This document shows positions 63,961-64,000 of a stretch of DNA of 64,000 bases, one piece after another. This stretch comes from Tricholoma matsutake (lineage: Eukaryota; Basidiomycota; Agaricomycetes; Agaricales; Tricholomataceae): the NCBI GenBank assembly GCA_026075535.2, contig AP026542.1:2790001-2854000 (forward strand), written 5' to 3'. Numbering within the stretch: position 1 is the first letter of the stretch; every line of letters begins with the position of its first letter. The translations under genes and the position numbers were made by a program. A model generated the notes under the pieces. The model did not search any database. It saw only the letters and a program-made list of their open reading frames with translations, and was not told the origin of the DNA.

Positions 63961-64000
63961 TAAACAAGGTCTTTACACTCCCCCCCCAATCCAAGTGGAC

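Noticed and set aside
1..64000. CRISPR arrays, rRNA or tRNA genes, bacterial operon signals
   Set aside because: Nothing resembling them was seen; the sequence is eukaryotic and repeat-derived.

Overview
The window looks like nuclear DNA of a mushroom-type basidiomycete (Agaricomycetes). The evidence is introns of about 45-60 bases with GT(A/G)AGT-type donors, chromodomain Ty3/Gypsy and Ty1/Copia elements of fungal type, a MULE transposase with a SWIM-like tail, and proteins with the paired CxxC motif common in mushroom genomes. It is a transposon graveyard. Nearly all of it is retroelements inserted into each other, with one small island of ordinary-looking genes. No rRNA, tRNA or CRISPR array was recognised.

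Layout. (1) 427-862 holds a Copia integrase scrap. (2) 1961-29575 is Gypsy element C, split inside its reverse transcriptase by Gypsy element A (6204-27610, LTRs of about 1.0 kb). A is itself split in its integrase tail by an 11.7 kb block (12968 to about 24645). That block contains the 3' part of a Gypsy B element (12968-15392), a spliced minus-strand gene fragment, a spliced plus-strand gene (17181-18276), an apparently intact 434-residue gene with a helical N-terminus and a receiver-like C-terminus (19918-21326), a broken ADP-ribosyltransferase-like gene (21563-22832) and a PIF1-like helicase/cysteine-protease fusion (24632-22833, minus). (3) 29576-34056 has two MITE-like elements and a family of palindromes. 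(4) 34057-42228 is a decayed hAT transposase gene split by a solo LTR, which is split in turn by an almost complete Gypsy B on the minus strand (34723-41569). (5) 43416-63960 is a MULE transposase (minus) split by Copia D (43785-62722). D is split by a small LTR element G on the minus strand (47558-61850), and G is split by Gypsy F (48925-55134) and by Copia E (55869-61531). Perfect 5-base target duplications support B, D, E, F and G, so the insertion order can be read: MULE, then D, then G, then E and F.

Three points stand out. First, the 434-residue gene is open across two introns while everything around it is broken. Its N-terminus resembles the pore-forming or signalling helical domains of fungal cell-death proteins. 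Its C-terminus resembles receiver-type domains (acid pair, third aspartate, threonine), and it lies 236 bases upstream of an ADP-ribosyltransferase-like gene, so a conflict or immunity role is a reasonable guess. Second, Gypsy elements A and B, whose LTRs and pol genes look unrelated, each carry between pol and the 3' LTR a gene in antisense with a coiled-coil half and a paired-cysteine motif, starting about 140 bases from the LTR. Third, premature stops in these frames are mostly TGA, and many fall where the family has a conserved arginine, as expected if methylated CGA codons decayed to TGA. Copia E is the only nearly intact retroelement (one gag frameshift, LTRs differing at 4 of 274 sites) and is probably the youngest.
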